This document shows, piece by piece, positions 45,336-54,503 of a stretch of 64,000 nt of DNA (positions are counted from its first letter, which is position 1; the number at the start of each line of letters is the position of its first letter). Position numbers and translations under genes: made by a program. The DNA is taken from NCBI RefSeq assembly GCF_030160115.1, contig NZ_BSNS01000022.1, forward strand, positions 372,001 through 436,000, written 5' to 3'. This DNA comes from Devosia nitrariae. GTDB taxonomy: Bacteria > Pseudomonadota > Alphaproteobacteria > Rhizobiales > Devosiaceae. The notes below the pieces were generated by a model, which was not told the DNA's origin, did not search any database, and was given only the letters and a program-made list of their open reading frames with translations.

Positions 45336-48300
45336 ATGATGCGCGTCTGGTCGCACCGCCCCAAATTCCTGCATCTGGGGCTCTTCATTGCAGCCTATGT
45401 CCTGGGCTGCGGATTCGCGCAGTCGCTCGCGATCGTACCTGGAACAGGTATTTCCATCTGGCCGCCTGGCGGGCTTTTCATCGCGACTCTCGTCCTTGCC
45501 CCAAGGCAGAGCTGGCTGTGGTGGGTGCTCGGTGGGTGTCTCGCTGAACTCTTCAGCAATTTCGTGTGGTTCCACAGTCCGCTGCCCGCAGCCTTCCTCA
45601 TCTATGTCGGCAATGCGCTTGGAGCAATGACCGGCGCCTGGCTCGTGACCAGGGCCTCCAGGGCGTCGGTCCGGCTGGAAACCCTGCAGGATGTTCTGGC
45701 CTTCGTCGTGCTGGCCGCCGGAGTTGCGCCGGTCGTCAGCGCGACGGCGGGAAGCGCGACACTTCAATGGTTCGCCATACAGTCGCAGACGTTTGCGGAG
45801 GCCTGGCCTCTGTGGTGGATCGGAGACGCAACCGGCATTCTGATCGTCGCGCCATTGGCGCTGGTGGTCGTCCAAAACTGGCGCGGTGAGCAGCTCTCGA
45901 CCGCGCGATGGATGGAGGCCGCCGTCCTGGCGCTGATCTTCCTTGGTGTCGCCGCCCTTTCCCTCAGCGGTTATCTGCCGTTCGCCTACATGATCATGCC
46001 GCCGCTCCTTTGGACCGCGGTGCGCTTCGAGTTCAAAGGCGCGGCCGTCAGCTTGCTACTCCTCGCGCTGATCACGGCTGTGTTCACCATATCCGGCGAT
46101 AGCCAGTTCGCCGGAGACCCCGAGTCCCAGAGGGACAGGCAGGTCATGCTGCAGCTCTTTCTGGCCATCTCGGCATTTTCCGCGCTCGTCGTTGCCGCCA
46201 TATCCCGCCAGCACCAGCTGGCAATGCTCACCTTGCGTCAGAATGTCGAGGCGTTGCGGCGCAGCGAGCAGCAACTCCAGCAGATGATCGATGCGGTGCC
46301 GGTCCGCATCTGGAGCGCCACGCCCGCGGGTGGACCGGTCTATTTCAACAAGCGATACCAGGACCATTTTCGCGCTGTCCTCGACGGATTCGACCGGCTC
46401 GATAAGCCGGGCATCGCGCAGTTGCTGCAGGAACTCGTTCATCCCGACGACACTGCCGAGGTGCAGCGCGCGCTTGAGGAGTGTTTCGCGACCGGGAACG
46501 GCGCGGCGATGCGGTTTCGCTGGCGCGAAAAGGACGGCGTCTATCGCTGGGCCGAGTGCAGGGTAGAGGCACGGCGCGATGAGGACGGATCGATCGCGGA
46601 ATGGTATGGCGTTTCTCTCGACATCGACGATGAGGTGCGCGCGCAGCAGGCGCTGCGCGAACGCGAGCGGGAGCTCTCGCAACTCGTCAACATGGTCCCG
46701 AGCCACGTTTGGCGCCTGACGGCCGAGGGCGAGCCGACCTTCATCAACAAGCGCCTCGGCGATTTTCTCGGTCTTGACGTAGAAGACTACGACCAGCCCG
46801 GCATGAACCGGCTGGCGGGTGCTATCCTGACTTCCGCCCACCCCGAGGATGCACCGGTCATAGCGGAGACGATTGGTCACTCCCTCGTCACCGGCGAAAC
46901 TTTTTCGATGAGGTGGCGCGTGCGTCGTGCGGACGGCGTCTATCGCTGGGTGGATTCGCGTGCGGAGCCGTTACGCGACGAGTCCGGCGCCATCACCCAG
47001 TGGTTCGGCGTCAATGTCGACATCGACGACCAGATGGCGGCACAGCAGGCGCTACGCGACCGCGAGCGCGAGTTCTCGCACCTTGTCAACATGGTCCCGA
47101 TCCCCATCTGGCGCCTGGCGCCCTCCGGAGAACCGACCTTCTTCAACAAACGCCTGATCGATTTCCTGGGCCTTGACGTGGCGGAGTACGAAAAGCCCGG
47201 CGTGAGCCCGTTGGCGGCCGCCATCGAGACAGTCGTTCACCCCGACGACGCAGCCAGGGTGAGCCACGCGCTCAACCATTCCCTCGCGACCGGCGAGAAC
47301 TACGCCTTGAGATACCGCCTGCGCCGCGCCGACGGCATCTATCGCTGGATGGAGGTGCGCGCAGAACCGATGCGCGATGAGAACGGACGCATCCTGCAGT
47401 GGTATGGCCTTGCCAACGACATAGAAGATCAACTGCGTGCCGAAGAAGCGATCCGGGAGAGCGAGGAGCAGTTGAGACGGCTCGTCGACGCCCTGCCGAC
47501 CCAGATCTGGGCGGCGACGGCGCAAGGGGAACCTTCCTACCTCAACAGGCGCCTCGCCGAATATGTGGGCCTGACCTTGAGTGATCTCGACATGCCCGAC
47601 TCGAGCCGCCTGCAGGTGGCCATCCAGAGCTCCGTCCATCCCGACGATGCGCCTTCGGTCGGGCGCGCCCTCGTTCACTCGTTCGGGACGGGCGAGACCT
47701 TTTCAATGAAGTACCGGCAGCGGCGCGCCGACGGCATCTATCGCTGGATCAACGGCCGCGCCGAACCGCTGCGCGATGCCGATGGGCAGATTGTGCAGTG
47801 GTATGGCGTGAGCTTCGACGTCGACGACGAAGTGCGCACCCAGGAGGAACTGCGCCGCACGCAGGAAAGGCTCGCGATCGCCTCGCAGGCGGCGAGCCTT
47901 GCAGAGCTCTCGGCATCCATCGCGCATGAGGTCAACCAGCCTTTGGCGGCGGTCGTTGCCAACTCACATGCCTGCGAGCGCTGGCTGACCGCCGATCCAC
48001 CCAATCTCGAGCGGGCGCAGAGAACCGTCGAGCGCATCATCCGAGACGCCAACGCCGCCGCCGACGTCGTCAGCCGCATCCGCGCCCTGTTCCGGCAATC
48101 CGTCGAGACCAGGACCGGCACCATGCTTGCCAGCGTCGTCGCCGAAGCGCGCAGCCTTATCGCCGAGGAGGCCACGCGGCGGTCCATCCGCCTCGATGTC
48201 GGCATCGAGGACGGCCTGCCGCCGGTGGCGATCGATCGCATCCAGATCCAGCAGGTCCTGATCAATCTGATGCGCAACGGCATGGAGGCGACGAGTGCAG

Positions 48301-48569
48301 TTATCGGCGATCGGGTTCTTGCCATGCGCGTGCGCCGGGCGGGCGAAGTGATCGAGACCCGCATCAGCGACCACGGCTCGGGCATCGCCTTCCCCGACAG
48401 GATTTTTGAGCCGTTCTTTACCACCAAAGGCCATGGCATGGGCATGGGGCTAGCCATCTGCCGTTCGATCGTCGAGTCGCACGGCGGACGGCTATGGGCG
48501 GAAAACAACGAGCCGCAGGGAGCAGTGTTCGTCTTCACCCTGCCGATCCAAGCGAAGGCTGCGCCATGA
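45336..48569 (+). CDS. MASE1 hybrid-free sensor histidine kinase with four tandem PAS domains
   Basis: 1077 residues, GGGAG upstream of the ATG. Residues 1-290 form a MASE1 membrane sensor of about eight helices. Four PAS domains of the PAS_3 type follow at about 310-440, 444-570, 575-700 and 709-840, each with VxVxIW/xHPDDxxxV-like landmarks and a closing R-D-x-x-G-x-I-x-x-W-Y/F-G-V motif; their periods are 131-134 residues, so they arose by tandem duplication. The kinase core has His864 in SIAHEVNQPLAAV, N box LINLMRNGMEA, and G boxes DHGSGI and GHGMGMGLAI. It phosphorylates response regulators encoded next in the operon. Signal unknown. Confidence 0.92.
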   Translation: MMRVWSHRPKFLHLGLFIAAYVLGCGFAQSLAIVPGTGISIWPPGGLFIATLVLAPRQSWLWWVLGGCLAELFSNFVWFHSPLPAAFLIYVGNALGAMTGAWLVTRASRASVRLETLQDVLAFVVLAAGVAPVVSATAGSATLQWFAIQSQTFAEAWPLWWIGDATGILIVAPLALVVVQNWRGEQLSTARWMEAAVLALIFLGVAALSLSGYLPFAYMIMPPLLWTAVRFEFKGAAVSLLLLALITAVFTISGDSQFAGDPESQRDRQVMLQLFLAISAFSALVVAAISRQHQLAMLTLRQNVEALRRSEQQLQQMIDAVPVRIWSATPAGGPVYFNKRYQDHFRAVLDGFDRLDKPGIAQLLQELVHPDDTAEVQRALEECFATGNGAAMRFRWREKDGVYRWAECRVEARRDEDGSIAEWYGVSLDIDDEVRAQQALRERERELSQLVNMVPSHVWRLTAEGEPTFINKRLGDFLGLDVEDYDQPGMNRLAGAILTSAHPEDAPVIAETIGHSLVTGETFSMRWRVRRADGVYRWVDSRAEPLRDESGAITQWFGVNVDIDDQMAAQQALRDREREFSHLVNMVPIPIWRLAPSGEPTFFNKRLIDFLGLDVAEYEKPGVSPLAAAIETVVHPDDAARVSHALNHSLATGENYALRYRLRRADGIYRWMEVRAEPMRDENGRILQWYGLANDIEDQLRAEEAIRESEEQLRRLVDALPTQIWAATAQGEPSYLNRRLAEYVGLTLSDLDMPDSSRLQVAIQSSVHPDDAPSVGRALVHSFGTGETFSMKYRQRRADGIYRWINGRAEPLRDADGQIVQWYGVSFDVDDEVRTQEELRRTQERLAIASQAASLAELSASIAHEVNQPLAAVVANSHACERWLTADPPNLERAQRTVERIIRDANAAADVVSRIRALFRQSVETRTGTMLASVVAEARSLIAEEATRRSIRLDVGIEDGLPPVAIDRIQIQQVLINLMRNGMEATSAVIGDRVLAMRVRRAGEVIETRISDHGSGIAFPDRIFEPFFTTKGHGMGMGLAICRSIVESHGGRLWAENNEPQGAVFVFTLPIQAKAAP

Positions 48570-49207
48570 CGGGGCATGACCGGATCGTCTTCATCGTCGA
48601 TGACGACGAGCGCATCCGCGAGGCGCTCGGCGAGCTCCTCGCATCGCACGGCATTGACGCCGTCACGTTCGGATCAGCCGGCGACTATATCCGCGCCGAC
48701 AAGCCCGACATCCCGTCCTGCCTCATCCTCGATGTCGAACTGCCCGACATCAACGGCCTCGACCTGCAACGGCAGATCGCGGCCGGCGATCATCCGCCGA
48801 TCGTTTTCATAACCGGGCATGGCGATATCCCCTCCTCGGTGCGCGCGATCAAACACGGCGCCGTGGACTTCCTCGCCAAGCCCTTCAGCGACGCCGATCT
48901 CATGGCCGCGATCGACGCGGCGATCGGCGAGGATCGTAGAAAAAGAGCCGAACGGGCCGACCTCGGCAAATTGAGGCAACGCTATCTCGAGCTCACGCCC
49001 CGCGAGCGCGAGGTGCTGCCGCTCGTCGTAAGCGGACTTCTCAACAAACAGGCCGCCGCTGAGCTCGGCATCAGCGAGGTCACGCTGCAGATCCATAGAA
49101 GGAACGTGATGCACAAAATGGCAGCGGCGTCGCTCGCCGATCTCGTGCGCATGGCCGAGCGACTGGAGATACCGGTCACGCACTCGCGTCGGGCGGGAGG
49201 GAGTTGA
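48566..49207 (+). CDS. FixJ/NarL-type response regulator 1
   Basis: 213 residues from the ATG at 48566, overlapping the kinase stop (ATGA). Receiver with VDDDE and Asp56 (LILDVELP), GHGD and KPFSD landmarks, then a LuxR-type HTH (LTPREREVLPLVVSG, ISEVTLQIHRRNVMHKM). The most direct partner of the MASE1 kinase. FixJ-family members activate or repress transcription after phosphorylation. Confidence 0.92.
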   Translation: MTGHDRIVFIVDDDERIREALGELLASHGIDAVTFGSAGDYIRADKPDIPSCLILDVELPDINGLDLQRQIAAGDHPPIVFITGHGDIPSSVRAIKHGAVDFLAKPFSDADLMAAIDAAIGEDRRKRAERADLGKLRQRYLELTPREREVLPLVVSGLLNKQAAAELGISEVTLQIHRRNVMHKMAAASLADLVRMAERLEIPVTHSRRAGGS

Positions 49208-49209
49208 GC

Positions 49210-49590
49210 GTGGGTGAGAAAAGACCTGTCGTGGCGGTTGTCGATGACGATCCGAGGCTCCTCGAGTCGCTGGAGGACCTGCTGGAATCGGCCGGCTATG
49301 CGGCGCGCAGCTTCCCGTCGGCGCGCGCGCTGCTCGTTGCCGGGCTGGGTGGGCTCGATCTCCTCATCACCGACATCGGCATGCCCGGCGTGGACGGCTT
49401 CGAGCTTCGCGACCTGGTGATGAAAGCGCGCCCCGACCTGCCGGTATTCCTGATCACCGGCCGTCACGAGCTCGCCGACCAGGGCCGCGCCCGGGGCATT
49501 AGCGGATTCTTCCGCAAGCCTTTCGATGCCCAGGCCCTGCTTGCGGCCGTGGGCGACGCCCTGGGCAAATCGGAATTGGGAACGCGATAA
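49210..49590 (+). CDS. Single-domain receiver protein
   Basis: 126 residues from a GTG at 49210 (GGGAG six bases upstream); a TTG at 49204 overlapping the previous stop is the alternative. Receiver only: VDDDP, phospho-acceptor Asp55 (LITDIGMPG), and Lys in FFRKPFD. With no output domain it may act as a phosphate sink or a shuttle between the kinase and another protein. Confidence 0.88.
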   Translation: MGEKRPVVAVVDDDPRLLESLEDLLESAGYAARSFPSARALLVAGLGGLDLLITDIGMPGVDGFELRDLVMKARPDLPVFLITGRHELADQGRARGISGFFRKPFDAQALLAAVGDALGKSELGTR

Positions 49591-49604
49591 GATGGAGGGT
49601 AATC

Positions 49605-50297
49605 ATGAGAATTGACCAGCCGTTCGCGCACAGATCCGCGCCACTGTCACAGCCAAGGACCGGTGAAGGCGGGCAACCGCTCGTCCTCATCGTCGACGAC
49701 GATGCGTCGATGCGCGAGGCGCTCGCCGAACTGATCCTGTCCGCGGGCTTCCAGCCGGTCGACTTCGCCTCGACCCGCGAGCTGCTCGAGGCCGACATCC
49801 TCGACAGCCCCGGGTGCCTGATCCTCGATGTGCGCATGCCCGGCGCGAGCGGTCTCGATCTGCAGCAGCAGTTGGCGCGCAGCGGCAAGCCCAAGCCGAT
49901 CATTTTCCTCACCGGGCATGGCGACATTCCAATGACCGTCCAGGCGATGAAGGCCGGTGCCGTCGATTTCCTGACCAAGCCGGTGCGCGACCAGACGCTG
50001 CTCGATGCAGTCATCGCGGGGATTGCCATGGATGCCGCGCGGCGGGCGGAAGCCGTCGTCGTTAAGCGCAATGTCGACCGCCTCGAAACATTGACGCCCC
50101 GTGAGCGCGAGGTTCTGCAGCAGGTGGCACGCGGGCGCCTCAACAAGCAGATCGCCTACGACCTCGGCATCAGCGAAGTGACGGTCAAGCTCCATCGCAG
50201 CAACGTCATGCGCAAAATGCAAGCCGCGTCCATCGGCGACCTGATCCGAGCCTGGGAAACCCTGCCCGGCGAGATGCGCGGGGTCGAGGCGAGCTAG
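49605..50297 (+). CDS. FixJ/NarL-type response regulator 2
   Basis: 230 residues. An N-terminal extension of about 24 residues, then a receiver (VDDDAS, Asp75 in LILDVRMPG, GHGDIPM, KPVRD) and a LuxR-type HTH (LTPREREVLQQVARG, ISEVTVKLHRSNVMRKM). Close in sequence to regulator 1, suggesting duplication within the operon. Fourteen bases after the single-domain receiver gene. Confidence 0.92.
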   Translation: MRIDQPFAHRSAPLSQPRTGEGGQPLVLIVDDDASMREALAELILSAGFQPVDFASTRELLEADILDSPGCLILDVRMPGASGLDLQQQLARSGKPKPIIFLTGHGDIPMTVQAMKAGAVDFLTKPVRDQTLLDAVIAGIAMDAARRAEAVVVKRNVDRLETLTPREREVLQQVARGRLNKQIAYDLGISEVTVKLHRSNVMRKMQAASIGDLIRAWETLPGEMRGVEAS

Positions 50298-50375
50298 GTT
50301 CGGGCAAGACGCCGATCAACGACAGGTTTGGCAGGCCGTGCTAAAGCACGTGCCGCGCTGATGCGGAGGGTGAAG

Positions 50376-50741
50376 ATGACCATCAAGGCAGTCCGCTTCG
50401 TCGGCATGCGCACCGATAAATTACAGGAGCACACCGCGCTCTTTCGCGACCTGCTGGGCCTCGAGCCGGTACGCGAGGAGCCTCAGCTCACCGAGTTCAG
50501 GCTCGGCGACGGCACGCGCTTTGAGCTCTACGGGCCCGAAGACACTTTCCACGCCTTCTTTCGCACCGGGCCAGTCGTCGGCTTCGAGGTGCCCGACTTC
50601 GATGCGACCAAGCAAAAGATGCAGGCGGCAGGCTTCGCCTTCATCGGCGAATCCCAACACGAGGCCGGTATCTCGTGGCAGCACTTTCATCTGCCTGACG
50701 GCACCGTCGTCGAAATCATCGGCCGTGGCCGCCCGACATGA
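50376..50741 (+). CDS. VOC/glyoxalase-fold protein
   Basis: 121 residues from the ATG at 50376 with GGAGGG upstream. One VOC domain (VRFVGMRTDKLQEHTALFRDLLGLEPV to HLPDGTVVEIIGRG, both ends visible). Metal ligands are only partly kept, so enzyme activity is uncertain. It follows the sensory operon by 78 bp and may have its own promoter. Confidence 0.85.
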   Translation: MTIKAVRFVGMRTDKLQEHTALFRDLLGLEPVREEPQLTEFRLGDGTRFELYGPEDTFHAFFRTGPVVGFEVPDFDATKQKMQAAGFAFIGESQHEAGISWQHFHLPDGTVVEIIGRGRPT

Positions 50742-50875
50742 ACCGACGCGCCCGAGCTTAATCTTCCGAGCTGCACGGCCACCGACCGCCGCCAAGCATC
50801 GGACATCCCGGATGCCGACCGGCCGGGAGGTTCGGTCCATCATTCGCCTTGCGAAGCAATCACCCCTGCCCCGAA

Positions 50876-51874
50876 TCAACGGATGGCGGACGCAGGGAAC
50901 CAGCCGGTGCGGGAGTACCAATGCCTGCCGCTGCGCAAATGGGTGACGAACGCCCTTTGCAAGCTAGTCGTCTGCGGCAGATCCTCGAGCACCTCGTCCG
51001 GTATTAGCGGGTCCGTGTGCATCCGCTCGAAGACGTACTCAAGGATCACGTTATCGGCGCGCTCTTCTCGTTCCTCGTCAAGAGGGAGCAGTTGGAAGCG
51101 GCGCTGGAACTGCAGGATGTTCGACCCCTCGGGAAGGTAATCGGCAAGTTGATCGTCAAGCAGCCACGAGTGGCAGGTGAAACGCCGCACCGGTCGCCGG
51201 GGGAAATGCCGGCGAAAGAAGGCGGCGGCTTGCGCAAACGATTGGTCACAGTCGTGAGGTTCAAGCGGTTGACCGGCGCCGATGTGCACGGCGAGATCGG
51301 CACCATCAAGATGAGGGACCTTGGTCCCACCGAGGTCATAGGCAAGCCGGCCGATGCGGTAGTGCACACCGCGGAACGCCAACGGCTGCACCCACAGTGC
51401 GAACAGCAGCCCGCTCGCCCGCGAGTCGGTGACCGCTTGACCGAGTGAACGCAAGGTCGCCCAGCTGATCTCATCGGGGATGCCATGCCCGGCATGGTAT
51501 TGCCGTACGTCCGGCACCGCCGCCAGAAACGTCCATATGTAGAGATGTCGTACCGGCGCGGTGCCGTCGACGGGCAGATTCGGCCATCCGGCAAAGGCCG
51601 CCCCGTTGCCGAGATTGCTGACCAGATCGTGGTAAACCCTCTCGAGGGCCCACCATAGCTCTGGGCTGCTCGCCGGGTCTGGTCGGGTCGTCAGGATCTC
51701 CGACCACGCTTCCACTTCAACCGCGAGCGCCGCGAGGTAAGAGCAGACGGTTTCGTCGTCCGGCAGCACCGGGCTTGGCGATCCTGCCGGCAACGGCCGT
51801 GCGCGCAGCCATTCGAGCAGGCCAGCCGTCAGCCCAAGCCGCTCACCAACGATTTCCGCATCGAGTGCGCTCAT
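50876..51874 (-). CDS. GNAT-like acyltransferase-domain protein
   Basis: 332 residues from the ATG at 51872-51874. The C-terminal half (VHIGAGQPLEPHDCDQSFAQA, FFRRHFPRRPVRRFTCHSWLLDDQLADYLP, FQRRFQLLP, seen as separate blocks) matches, from memory, the C-terminal domain of paired NAT_N/GNAT_C acyltransferase-like proteins, more common in actinobacteria. Function unknown. It follows the epimerase gene on the same strand, possibly with a small ORF between. Confidence 0.65.
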   Translation of the reverse strand: MSALDAEIVGERLGLTAGLLEWLRARPLPAGSPSPVLPDDETVCSYLAALAVEVEAWSEILTTRPDPASSPELWWALERVYHDLVSNLGNGAAFAGWPNLPVDGTAPVRHLYIWTFLAAVPDVRQYHAGHGIPDEISWATLRSLGQAVTDSRASGLLFALWVQPLAFRGVHYRIGRLAYDLGGTKVPHLDGADLAVHIGAGQPLEPHDCDQSFAQAAAFFRRHFPRRPVRRFTCHSWLLDDQLADYLPEGSNILQFQRRFQLLPLDEEREERADNVILEYVFERMHTDPLIPDEVLEDLPQTTSLQRAFVTHLRSGRHWYSRTGWFPASAIR

Positions 51875-52016
51875 GATGACAGACCCTGACACGGGCCTTC
51901 CCGGCCCGGCAATAATGGACGTCATTCATGCAGTGCGCCATTCCGGCTTCGGTGTCTGGCAAAGTGACACCCATAAACCCGGCGAGGGGTGCGCCAGCAT
52001 TGGAGACGACATCCAT
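51843..52016 (-). CDS. Possible small ORF before the acyltransferase gene
   Basis: 57 codons from the ATG at 52014-52016, which has an excellent AAGGAGGGAG site six bases upstream. The product (MDVVSNAGAPLAGFMGVTLP..., ending TRCGNRW) resembles no family and overlaps the acyltransferase start by 32 bp. It may be a leader peptide or a chance ORF using a ribosome site that in fact serves translation coupling. Confidence 0.3.
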   Translation of the reverse strand: MDVVSNAGAPLAGFMGVTLPDTEAGMAHCMNDVHYCRAGKARVRVCHHERTRCGNRW

Positions 52017-52066
52017 CAGCTCCCTCCTTCTTGACGAGCCAGTCGGGGTGGGCCTTGCCTGCACCG

Positions 52067-52924
52067 TCACCGCGTCAGCCCGTACTGCTCGGCCTTGTTG
52101 CGCAGGAACGGCAGGCCCTTGTCCATGACCTCCTCCATGCTGTCGGCCACCGGACGCCACACGGCAAGCCCGTAGGCGAACTCGGGCGGCATGTTGATGA
52201 AGCTTTCCATGGCGAGCCCACCCTTGAACTCGATCGCTGCAAGGGCGGCGAAGATTTCGTCCCAGGCAACGTTGCCGTAGCCCGGCGTACCGCGGTCGCT
52301 TTCGGAAAGGTGGATATATCTGAGGTGGTCGCGACAAGCGAGGACGCCATTGGCGACGCCCTTTTCCTCGATGTTCATGTGGTAGGTGTCGAGGTGCACG
52401 AAGACGTTGTCGGCCCCGATGCGCTCGATGAGATCGACACCCTGCCGTGCCGTGTTGACGAGGTGGTTCTCGTAGCGGTTGATGGGCTCGATGCCGAGTG
52501 CAATGCCACGACCCTTGGCGTGCTTTGCGGCGGCGGCCACGGCCCGGGTGATGTTGTCATATTCGCCCTGCGTCGGCGGTACGCCGGTGCGTTCGCCGAT
52601 CCCGCCATAGATCACGCCCGAAAGCGCCTTGCCGCCAAAAGCCGCGGTCTTGTCGATCGCAGCTTCCAGGAACTCAACGGCGGCATCGGGCCTGACCGAT
52701 GCCCAGGCGTGCTCGGGAAGTCCGAGTGAACTGACCGCCTTGAGCTCATTGGCTTCCAATAGGCCACGCGTGTGATCCGCATCGATCGCTGCAGGATCGG
52801 GCATGGCGATCTCGATGAAGTCGAGCTCGTAGTACCTGGCCGACGTCACGGCGCGTTCGGCCGCTTCGGGCGTCCAATTCATCGCCCAGATACTGGTGTG
52901 GATGCCAAATCCGCTGACGGGCAT
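52067..52924 (-). CDS. Sugar 3-epimerase of the tagatose/psicose-3-epimerase family
   Basis: 285 residues. Xylose-isomerase-like TIM barrel; metal ligands typical of D-tagatose 3-epimerases are visible: Glu in GIEPINRYE, Asp in VHLDTYHMNIEE, His in YIHLSESDRG, and Glu in LAMESF. It interconverts C3 epimers of ketohexoses or ketopentoses, or a related phosphate. Substrate not defined; the ribitol operon in this window also makes a ketopentose. Confidence 0.85.
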   Translation of the reverse strand: MPVSGFGIHTSIWAMNWTPEAAERAVTSARYYELDFIEIAMPDPAAIDADHTRGLLEANELKAVSSLGLPEHAWASVRPDAAVEFLEAAIDKTAAFGGKALSGVIYGGIGERTGVPPTQGEYDNITRAVAAAAKHAKGRGIALGIEPINRYENHLVNTARQGVDLIERIGADNVFVHLDTYHMNIEEKGVANGVLACRDHLRYIHLSESDRGTPGYGNVAWDEIFAALAAIEFKGGLAMESFINMPPEFAYGLAVWRPVADSMEEVMDKGLPFLRNKAEQYGLTR

Positions 52925-53038
52925 AGGCTCTGTCCTCCACAGAAACGGGATGTAGATGCGGGGCAGCCCGACCGCGCGCGCGTTCGAGCCGGCCCCATTA
53001 GTACATGCCCAGGAGCGGATTGTTAGTGCCGCGCTTCT

Positions 53039-53809
53039 TTACAAGACAATCGAATCTGCGGCTGCCGTCGGCGCTTGCCTGTCGGTGTTATCGGCATGGC
53101 AGGAGTGCGGCGCCGCTGCCTCATATTCGTCGTGCCGCTTCATCCAGCCCATGGGCCCGTTTTCGTTACGTCCTTTCGGCGTGACGTCGAGCAGCATGTA
53201 TGCGGAGAGCGCTTCCTCGCCGCCGCGACCGTATTCGGAATAGGTGTGGTAGACCTGCCCGGCCTCGTCCTTATAGAAGACGCTGTCGCCGGGCAGTTCG
53301 TCGCTACCCGGGTCGATCATTGCATAATTATACCAAACCTTGCCCTTCTCCATATCCTCCCTTCGGAACGAGACACTGAAGTCATAATTGAAATCGCTGC
53401 CGTAGGACGAGGCGAAGTTGAACCGCCAGCCCATGCGTTTGCGATAGGTCTCGAGCTTCTCGATCGGCGCGCGTGCTATCGCGACATAGGTGACGTCATG
53501 GTGCCTGAGATGCTGATAGGCGGCATCCGCGTGATCGGCACCGAACGAACAGCCGACGCACCCCTGCTCCCAATCAGGACCGAACATGAAGTGCTGGACG
53601 ATGAGCTGGCTGCGCCCCTCGAACAGGTCAGCCAGCGTCCTCCTGCCTTCGGCCGTGTCGAACACATATTCCTTGTCAATCCTGACCCAGGGCAGTTCCC
53701 GCCGCTTGGCGCTCAGCCGGTCGCGGGCTCTCGTCAGTTCCTTTTCCTCGACAAGAAGGGCCTTTCGCGCGGCCAGCCACTCATCTCGTGACACGATCTG
53801 GTGTTCCAT
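53039..53809 (-). CDS. DUF899 thioredoxin-like protein
   Basis: 256 residues from the ATG at 53807-53809 with AAAGGAG upstream; a longer frame upstream has no ribosome site. DUF899 features: SRDEWLAARKALL, LSAKRRELPWVRIDKEYVFD in pieces, FMFGPDWEQGCVGCSF with a paired-Cys (CVGC) motif, and WYNYAMIDPG. A predicted peroxiredoxin-like fold of unknown substrate. Confidence 0.88.
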   Translation of the reverse strand: MEHQIVSRDEWLAARKALLVEEKELTRARDRLSAKRRELPWVRIDKEYVFDTAEGRRTLADLFEGRSQLIVQHFMFGPDWEQGCVGCSFGADHADAAYQHLRHHDVTYVAIARAPIEKLETYRKRMGWRFNFASSYGSDFNYDFSVSFRREDMEKGKVWYNYAMIDPGSDELPGDSVFYKDEAGQVYHTYSEYGRGGEEALSAYMLLDVTPKGRNENGPMGWMKRHDEYEAAAPHSCHADNTDRQAPTAAADSIVL

Positions 53810-54065
53810 TTTCGACTCCTTTGCGGACGTGCTCTCAGCAACACCCCTGGTCGAATGCGAGGAAACGAAATCGACAGACGCAGGAAAATCTTTGCACTCC
53901 GCCTGGCAGCGCAGCACGGAGTCGGCCAAGCCGATCCCCGCGCCGGCACCGCCCCCCGCCCCCAACCCGAACCTGAACGCAAGCTGAACGGCACATTCAG
54001 TGCCGGTTGCGGGCTCGCCCGCTATCTCCTCGTCATCATCAATTCCAAGCGTCGCGTTCCCAGCC
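53810..54065. other. Intergenic region, no gene recognised
   Basis: 256 bp between the DUF899 gene and a possible small plus-strand gene. No clear feature. Confidence 0.4.
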
Positions 54066-54233
54066 ATGAGCACCGTCTTCCGCCCCGTCATGCCGTTCCT
54101 GGCCGCCTTCGTGTTCAGCCTCGTTCTCGTTGCACCCATTGCCCTCACCATCGGCATGGCCGGGCGGCAGAGCCATTCGGAGAGCGGCGCCGGCCTCGTC
54201 TTCTATCACGCCGTCCTTGGCATCAGCCGCTGA
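54066..54233 (+). CDS. Possible small membrane protein
   Basis: 55 residues from the ATG at 54066 (MSTVFRPVMPFLAAFVFSLV...). One or two hydrophobic segments (about 9-30 and 45-53). No convincing ribosome site. Resembles small DUF2798-like membrane peptides only loosely. Could be spurious. Confidence 0.4.
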   Translation: MSTVFRPVMPFLAAFVFSLVLVAPIALTIGMAGRQSHSESGAGLVFYHAVLGISR

Positions 54234-54278
54234 CGCGCAACAGCGGCGGCAGCCGTCCGCGCGCAGTTCCGGCAGAAC

Positions 54279-54310
54279 AACAAAACAAAAGGACCCGCCA
54301 ACAGGGCGGG
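54279..54310 (-). terminator. Minus-strand intrinsic terminator
   Basis: Stem CCCGCC (54294-54299) / GGCGGG (54305-54310) with loop AACAG; on the minus strand it is followed by TCC and then TTTTGTTTTG. No minus-strand gene ends here, which suggests a small RNA. Confidence 0.65.
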
Positions 54311-54400
54311 CCAGGCGTCAGGAAAAATTCGGGAGAGCTGCCGGCAGGGCCGGGAGTTGGGGGCTCGGATAAACGGGCCTGGCCGGCAGCCACATCTTTG
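54279..54400 (-). ncRNA. Candidate small RNA with terminator
   Basis: A long hairpin (arms GCTGCCGGC at 54337-54345 and GCCGGCAGC at 54382-54390, extended by further pairs) is followed on the minus strand by an intrinsic terminator at 54279-54310. The region has no gene. The 5' end is not known. Inference from structure only. Confidence 0.35.
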
Positions 54401-54503
54401 TGATCCGATTCCGTGGCGCCAGCCGGGCGGAATAAAGGCAGGTTATGGGCGATGTCGTGGAAGATATGCCTAAATTCGCTGGAGCGTGCGGCCGCGGCTC
54501 GCG

